From contig CAMJHW010000046.1 of the NCBI GenBank assembly GCA_946405645.1, positions 1 through 10,324 of the forward strand: a DNA stretch of 10,324 nucleotides, in the 5' to 3' direction. This stretch comes from an uncultured Bacteroidales bacterium (lineage in GTDB: Bacteria; Bacteroidota; Bacteroidia; Bacteroidales; UBA932). The position numbers and the translations under genes are program-made. Shown here one piece after another: positions 6,690-10,324 of this stretch. The notes under the pieces are model-generated. The model was not told where the DNA came from, did no database searches, and worked only from the letters and a program-made list of their open reading frames with translations. The first letter of the stretch is position 1; every line of letters starts with the position of its first letter.

Positions 6690-9341
6690 ATGAAGAGATT
6701 TATCCTCATATTTGCGCTGCTTGCAGCCGCAACCGCCGCCTTGGCGCAGAACTCGATAAAGGTCCAGGTGCCCAACGTGGTCGCCGCGGACGAGCAGTTC
6801 AATCTTTCCTTCATCATCGAGGGGGAGAACGCTCCCTCGGACTTCAGCTGGTCCGAAGGCGATGATTTCCAGCTTGTATGGGGCCCCCAGAAAGGTACTT
6901 CCACCAGTATCACCATAGTAAACGGCAAACGCACGCGTTCCGTCCAGCATACATATACCTATGTGTTGATTCCCCGCAAGAGCGGAACATTTGTTATCCC
7001 AACCGCTACGGCTACCGTAAAGGGGGATAAGATCAGTTCCCCGCGCACATCCATCGAGGTGGTGGCCGACGGAGCTTCTTCTTCCGGATCTTCCGGTGGA
7101 GGTTCCCAGTCGCAGGGTTCAGCGTCCTCTTCTGGACAGTCTTCGTCCCAGGCTGCGGCCAGCGGGGACATCTCCCGGGACGATCTGTTCCTCCGGCTTT
7201 CCCTCAGCCGTACCAACGTCGTGGTGGGCGAGCCGGTCACTGCAACACTCAAGCTTTACCAAAGGGTGAACATAGCCGGTTTCGAGGATGCCAAGTTCCC
7301 CACTTTCAACGGCTTCTGGAGCCAGGAAGTCTTTGCGCCCACCAACATCGAATTCAAACGCGAAAGTTACAACAACTCCATCTACAATACTGCCGTGCTC
7401 CGCAGCTACGTGCTGATTCCGCAGCAGGCCGGCGACATCACCATAGACCCGGCGGAGCTGGTATGTCTCGTGAACGTCAGGACCGCATCCAGCAGGTCCA
7501 ACAGCATTTTCGACAGTTTCTTCCAGGATGACTACCGCACCATCCGCAAGAGGGTGACTTCCGAGTCCTACAAGGTCCACGTGTCCAAACTGCCCTCCGG
7601 GGCTCCGGCTTCGTTCGGCGGAGGCGTGGGAACGTTTACTGTCAAGTCCATGCTCAGCAAGGACTCCCTGAGGACTCACGATGCGGCATCCTTGCTGGTG
7701 ACCATCTCAGGAAAGGGCAACGTCTCTCTCCTCGAGGCTCCGAAGATCGATTTCCCTCCGGACTTCGAGGTTTACGACGTCAAGGTGACGGACAATACCG
7801 ACAAGTCTTCCGGCCGGACCACCGGTTCCAAGACTTTCGAGTATCCGTTCATTCCCCGTAGCCACGGCACGTTTACTCTGGGTCCGATAGAATACAGTTT
7901 TTATGATATAGACGCCGGCCGTTATGCCACCGTCCGTACGGATCCGATCACTGTACGGGTCGCCAGAGGCAACGATTCCGATGCCCGGCAAGGCGGACGG
8001 ATGGTCCAGGGAACGGTTCGCCGCGATGTAAAGAGCCTCGGTTCAGATATCCGTTTCATCGCCACCAAGCGTCCCCAGTTGTCCAGGCAGGGCAGTTTCT
8101 TCGTTTTCTCCGGAGCTTTCTGGGCTCTGCTGGCGTTGCTCCTGGTTGCTGCCGCCGCCGTGTATCTGGCGCTTAAGCGGCGGGCAGCGCGCCGGGCCGA
8201 CGTGGTCGGCACGCGAGGCCGCGCCGCCACCAAGATGGCGCAGAAGCGCCTCTCGGTGGCCGAAGGCTACCTCCGCAACAATCTCTACACTGCGTTCTAT
8301 GAGGAACTTCACAGGGCGCTGCTTGGTTTCGTCTCCGACAAACTCAACATCGACACAGCGGATATGACCAAGGAGAATATAGCGTCTGCACTCGAGTCAG
8401 GAGGAGTGCCCGAGGCCCTCGTGTCTGAATTCACCGGCCTGCTGGACGCTTGCGAATACGCCCGCTATGCGCCTGATGCGGGACACGAAGCCATGAGCGC
8501 GCATTATGATACGGCTGTAAATGTCATTTCCATGATAGATTCGAGCATGAAGAAAAAGAATGGCTCTTCCGCGAAGACCGCAGCCACGATGATCCTGCTG
8601 GCGCTTTCACTTTCCGCATCCTGGAGTGCAGGGGCTCAGCCGTCGGCCGATTCGCTTTGGAATGCCGGTGCGGCTGCCTATTCCGAGGGACAGTGGGAAA
8701 CTGCCGCCGAGGCCTGGGGCGCCATCGAGGCGCAGGGCCTCGAGTCCCCCGAATTATATTATAATATAGGTAATGCTTTCTTCAAGGCTTCCGACTATGC
8801 GCATGCAATACTTTATTACGAACGTGCGCTGAAGCTGGATCCTTCGTATTCTGACGCCCGCTTCAATCTCGAGTTCGCCCAAGGGTCTGTCCAGGACCGC
8901 ATCGAGAGCGTTCCGGAGTTTTTCTTGAAGACCTGGGTGAGGAAGCTCGGATACTTGTTCTCGTCCGATGTATGGACAGTGCTGTTCTTCGTGTTGCTGG
9001 CGCTTGCGTTGGCAGGCGGGCTGCTGTTCCTGCTAGGATCCGGCAGCGCTTCGCGCCGGGCCGGATTCTTCGCGGGCCTCGCCGCCCTCCTGCTCTCCTT
9101 CTGCTGCCTCGGCTTCGCCGCCTCGCAGAAGGCCTCCTACAACCGCGCCGACAGCGCGGTGGTCACAGTTCCGGTGTCCTCGGTCAAGAGTTCCCCGGGA
9201 GCGGAGGCTGCCAAGGACCTGTTCATCCTGCATGAAGGCACCCGCGTTCGCATCCTTGACGAGGTAGGCGGCTGGTGGAACATCGAGCTGGCCGACGGCC
9301 GTCAAGGCTGGATCCAGTCTTCCGACCTTGAGCTGATATAA
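6690..9341 (+). CDS. batD: BatD-BatE fusion protein
   Basis: One uninterrupted frame of 883 residues joins two proteins that are usually separate. The BatD part has a signal peptide (1-19, ALA before Q20), beta-rich periplasmic domains (21-127 and 165-470) separated by a Ser/Gly-rich linker (129-159), a membrane helix (about 473-496) and a cytoplasmic domain (about 515-618). The BatE part begins at M620 with KKK, a hydrophobic stretch (631-643) and an apparent signal-peptidase site (AGA before Q650). It continues with a TPR (about 688-721), two membrane helices (about 761-783 and 791-811) and a C-terminal SH3-like domain (about 822-883). It starts 1 base after batC. The fused frame could be genuine, could be cut at Q650 by signal peptidase, or could reflect a sequencing error near the junction. 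The family calls are firm; the physical state of the product is not. Confidence 0.9.
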   Translation: MKRFILIFALLAAATAALAQNSIKVQVPNVVAADEQFNLSFIIEGENAPSDFSWSEGDDFQLVWGPQKGTSTSITIVNGKRTRSVQHTYTYVLIPRKSGTFVIPTATATVKGDKISSPRTSIEVVADGASSSGSSGGGSQSQGSASSSGQSSSQAAASGDISRDDLFLRLSLSRTNVVVGEPVTATLKLYQRVNIAGFEDAKFPTFNGFWSQEVFAPTNIEFKRESYNNSIYNTAVLRSYVLIPQQAGDITIDPAELVCLVNVRTASSRSNSIFDSFFQDDYRTIRKRVTSESYKVHVSKLPSGAPASFGGGVGTFTVKSMLSKDSLRTHDAASLLVTISGKGNVSLLEAPKIDFPPDFEVYDVKVTDNTDKSSGRTTGSKTFEYPFIPRSHGTFTLGPIEYSFYDIDAGRYATVRTDPITVRVARGNDSDARQGGRMVQGTVRRDVKSLGSDIRFIATKRPQLSRQGSFFVFSGAFWALLALLLVAAAAVYLALKRRAARRADVVGTRGRAATKMAQKRLSVAEGYLRNNLYTAFYEELHRALLGFVSDKLNIDTADMTKENIASALESGGVPEALVSEFTGLLDACEYARYAPDAGHEAMSAHYDTAVNVISMIDSSMKKKNGSSAKTAATMILLALSLSASWSAGAQPSADSLWNAGAAAYSEGQWETAAEAWGAIEAQGLESPELYYNIGNAFFKASDYAHAILYYERALKLDPSYSDARFNLEFAQGSVQDRIESVPEFFLKTWVRKLGYLFSSDVWTVLFFVLLALALAGGLLFLLGSGSASRRAGFFAGLAALLLSFCCLGFAASQKASYNRADSAVVTVPVSSVKSSPGAEAAKDLFILHEGTRVRILDEVGGWWNIELADGRQGWIQSSDLELI
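8547..8636 (+). other. batE: Internal BatE-type signal peptide and possible start
   Basis: Codons 620-649 of the fusion start with an in-frame ATG (8547-8549) and encode a complete class I signal peptide: a basic start (MKKK), a hydrophobic core and AGA before Q650. The small residue followed by Gln matches the predicted cleavage sites of three other proteins in this operon (SRA-Q, AFG-Q, ALA-Q). If translation also starts here, a free BatE of 264 residues (8547-9341) would result. No Shine-Dalgarno sequence is visible before it. Confidence 0.6.
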
Positions 9342-9344
9342 TTG

Positions 9345-9377
9345 AAAACGCCCCGGAGTACTCTCCGGGGCGTTTTT
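9345..9377 (+). terminator. Bidirectional intrinsic terminator
   Basis: A perfect 14-base-pair hairpin (arms 9345-9358 and 9363-9376, loop TACT) with the GC-rich core CGCCCCGGAG starts 3 bases after the batD-batE stop. Its plus-strand 3' arm runs into five Ts. On the minus strand the other arm supplies a run of four Ts, so the same hairpin can end transcription of the convergent tRNA gene. This marks the end of the bat operon. Confidence 0.9.
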
Positions 9378-9382
9378 CTAAG

Positions 9383-9457
9383 TGGGAGATAACGGATTCG
9401 AACCGCCGACCCTCTGCTTGTAAGGCAGATGCTCTAAACCGACTGAGCTAATCTCCC
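9383..9457 (-). tRNA. tRNA-Val (anticodon UAC)
   Basis: Read on the minus strand the sequence folds as a cloverleaf. The acceptor stem is GGGAGAT (9457-9451) paired with ATCTCCC, the D arm is GCTC/GAGC, the anticodon stem TCTGC/GCAGA encloses the loop CTTACAA (anticodon TAC at 9422-9420), and the T loop is TTCGAAT. The T stem has two G-T pairs. The discriminator base is A at 9383 and CCA is not encoded, so the 3' end must be added after processing. It reads GUA and other valine codons. Confidence 0.95.
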
Positions 9458-9472
9458 GTCATTTGTGGACTG

Positions 9473-9503
9473 CAAAGATACTCCAATTTTCAAAAAAATG
9501 AAA
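9473..9503 (-). promoter_or_regulatory. Candidate tRNA-Val promoter
   Basis: On the minus strand TATCTTTG (9480-9473) matches the Bacteroidota -7 element TAnnTTTG. TTT (9503-9501) lies 20 bases upstream in the -33 position, where TTG is preferred. The predicted start near 9469 would leave about a dozen bases before the mature tRNA 5' end at 9457. Confidence 0.55.
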
Positions 9504-9547
9504 AAAAGTTGACAACGCATGCAACGAAAGGGATTCAATACGCATCT

Positions 9548-9566
9548 TGAAGGTGTGTAACCTTCA
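9548..9566. repeat. Inverted repeat upstream of lipoprotein gene
   Basis: TGAAGGT and ACCTTCA form a perfect 7-base inverted repeat around GTGTA. It lies 40 bases before the -33 element of the lipoprotein promoter and about 45 bases upstream of the tRNA promoter, in otherwise noncoding DNA. It has no T-run after it, so it is not a standard terminator. It could be a regulator-binding site or chance; no function can be assigned. Confidence 0.45.
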
Positions 9567-9606
9567 TTGCAGGTTGCTCCAGACAAGTATTTTTTATTAA
9601 AAGATA

Positions 9607-9637
9607 TTGCATAAGAAAAAAAAACTCCATACCTTTG
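9607..9637 (+). promoter_or_regulatory. Promoter of the terminal lipoprotein gene
   Basis: TTG (9607-9609), a 20-base spacer and TACCTTTG (9630-9637) match the Bacteroidota -33/-7 promoter in both elements and spacing. Transcription would start near 9641 and give a leader of about 124 bases before the ATG at 9765. Confidence 0.7.
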
Positions 9638-9680
9638 TGCATTGAGTACTATGCCATCATTGTGTGGTATTGTATCTTGA

Positions 9681-9702
9681 CGGGCACAAGTGCGCGTTTT
9701 TT
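9681..9702 (+). promoter_or_regulatory. Terminator-like hairpin in the lipoprotein leader
   Basis: Inside the predicted leader, CGGGCAC and GTGCGCG (9681-9696) pair with one mismatch around a two-base AA centre and are followed at once by six Ts (9697-9702). The form resembles a weak intrinsic terminator placed about 40 bases after the predicted start, as in attenuators. The tight centre means the top pair must open, so stability is modest. No riboswitch family was recognised. Confidence 0.4.
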
Positions 9703-9764
9703 GACAGAAACAAAGTGAAAGAAATACTATTATAGTTTAACTTTTTATTTTAATCTATTCGTTT

Positions 9765-10324
9765 ATGAAAAAAATTTTTAGAATGGCTTTGGTGTTCGCC
9801 CTCGCGGGTGCGACACTGATGTACACAGGCTGTACTAAAGATTATGGCGAGGAGATTGACAACCTCGATGGTAAGTTGTCAGCTCTTCAAACTGATCTTA
9901 CGAACAAGGTTAACGACCTGAGCAACGAGGTTAGCAGCCTCCGCTCCGCCGTTTCCGGACTCGAGTCGGCCTACAAGGCAGCTGACGACCTCATCAAGGG
10001 CGACGTTACCGCTCTCGACGGCCGTGTCAAGAAGCTTGAGGATGCCGTCAAGGATCTCTCCAAGTATGCTACCAAGGACGAACTCAAGGAAGCTACCGAT
10101 GCTCTTGAGAAGAAGATCGCTGACGCTAAGGAGGACATCAAGAAGACCACCGATGACCTTCAGAAGCAGATCAACGAACTGAAAGAGAAGCTCGCCGCCA
10201 ACGAAGAGGCAGTGAAGAAGCTCGAGGCCGCCCAGAAGGAGGTTGACGCCGTTTACGGTTTCCTCTCCGACGAGCTCCGTTCCATCGTCTTCTATCCTGA
10301 TTTCTATTTCGCCGGTATCGAGGC
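9765..10324 (+). CDS. Coiled-coil lipoprotein, 3' end outside window
   Basis: The first 186 codons are visible and open to the right edge. Residues 1-22 form a lipoprotein signal peptide (MKKIFRMA start, hydrophobic core) ending in MYTG before Cys23; Tyr at -3 is unusual for a lipobox. After the Cys, TKDYGEE resembles the Bacteroidota surface-export signal (Lys followed by acidic residues), so the protein may reach the outside of the outer membrane. Residues about 28-163 are a long heptad-rich coiled coil with no Pro or Cys. A more globular region then begins (VYGFLSDELRSIVFYPDFYF, 164-183). Start-of-protein layouts like this are common in large Bacteroidales surface lipoproteins, but I cannot name the family. 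Strong preference for codons such as AAG, CTC and GAC suggests high expression. The gene has its own promoter and is probably independent of the bat operon. Confidence 0.88.
   Translation, partial: MKKIFRMALVFALAGATLMYTGCTKDYGEEIDNLDGKLSALQTDLTNKVNDLSNEVSSLRSAVSGLESAYKAADDLIKGDVTALDGRVKKLEDAVKDLSKYATKDELKEATDALEKKIADAKEDIKKTTDDLQKQINELKEKLAANEEAVKKLEAAQKEVDAVYGFLSDELRSIVFYPDFYFAGIE

Noticed and set aside
5942..6934. Minus-strand open frame with Leu/Ile/Val-rich repeats opposite batC
   Set aside because: The repeats are the complement of the batC NQ/DQ tract; batC itself has a signal peptide and TPRs.
9701..9730. Sigma-70-like promoter TTGACA-N18-TACTAT
   Set aside because: Bacteroidota do not normally use this form, the -10 part matches only 4 of 6 positions, and a better native promoter exists at 9607-9637. 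It is kept only as a remark in the leader finding.
1..10324. Mobile element, CRISPR array or defence system
   Set aside because: No transposase, integrase, terminal repeats, spaced direct repeats or defence-type domains were seen. The MoxR/vWA genes resemble some defence-associated ATPase pairs, but here they belong to a complete bat operon.

Overview
The window looks like chromosomal DNA from a member of the Bacteroidota, probably Bacteroidales. Three things point there: a complete bat (Bacteroides aerotolerance) gene set, several promoters of the Bacteroidota type (TTG, about 20 bases, TAnnTTTG), and a 3'-end lipoprotein gene with a partial Bacteroidota-type surface-export signal. Coding DNA is GC-rich, while the intergenic stretches are AT-rich. 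I see no insertion sequence, phage gene, CRISPR array or recognisable defence system.

Layout. Positions 1-101 hold a candidate leftward promoter for a gene outside the window. truA (tRNA pseudouridine synthase) lies on the minus strand at 102-1028. Only 30 bases away, and divergent from it, a compact plus-strand operon runs from 1059 to 9341: MoxR-type AAA+ ATPase, DUF58 protein, a one-pass membrane protein without an established name, BatA, BatB, BatC, and one long ORF joining BatD to BatE. Genes overlap by 1-4 bases or are 1-3 bases apart, so co-transcription and translational coupling are likely. A strong hairpin at 9345-9377 ends the operon and probably also ends the convergent tRNA-Val(UAC) at 9383-9457. 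From 9458 to 9764 there is a noncoding stretch with a promoter for the tRNA, an inverted repeat, a promoter for the next gene and a long structured leader. From 9765 a coiled-coil lipoprotein gene runs off the right edge.

How the genes fit together. MoxR ATPases commonly work with von Willebrand A (vWA) proteins. Here one MoxR is followed by three vWA-type proteins (DUF58, BatA, BatB) that all keep the MIDAS metal-site pattern. BatC, BatD and BatE supply periplasmic TPR, beta-rich and SH3-like modules. The set is best read as one inner-membrane machine with a cytoplasmic ATPase motor and periplasmic binding parts. Its biochemical job is not established; the aerotolerance link comes from the family name and earlier genetics, not from this sequence.

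The points most worth a second look are the BatD-BatE fusion that keeps a complete signal peptide at the junction, a cytoplasmic module shared by BatD and the unnamed third protein, the insertions and altered active-site loop in TruA, and the structured leader before the terminal lipoprotein gene. None of these amounts to a clearly new system.
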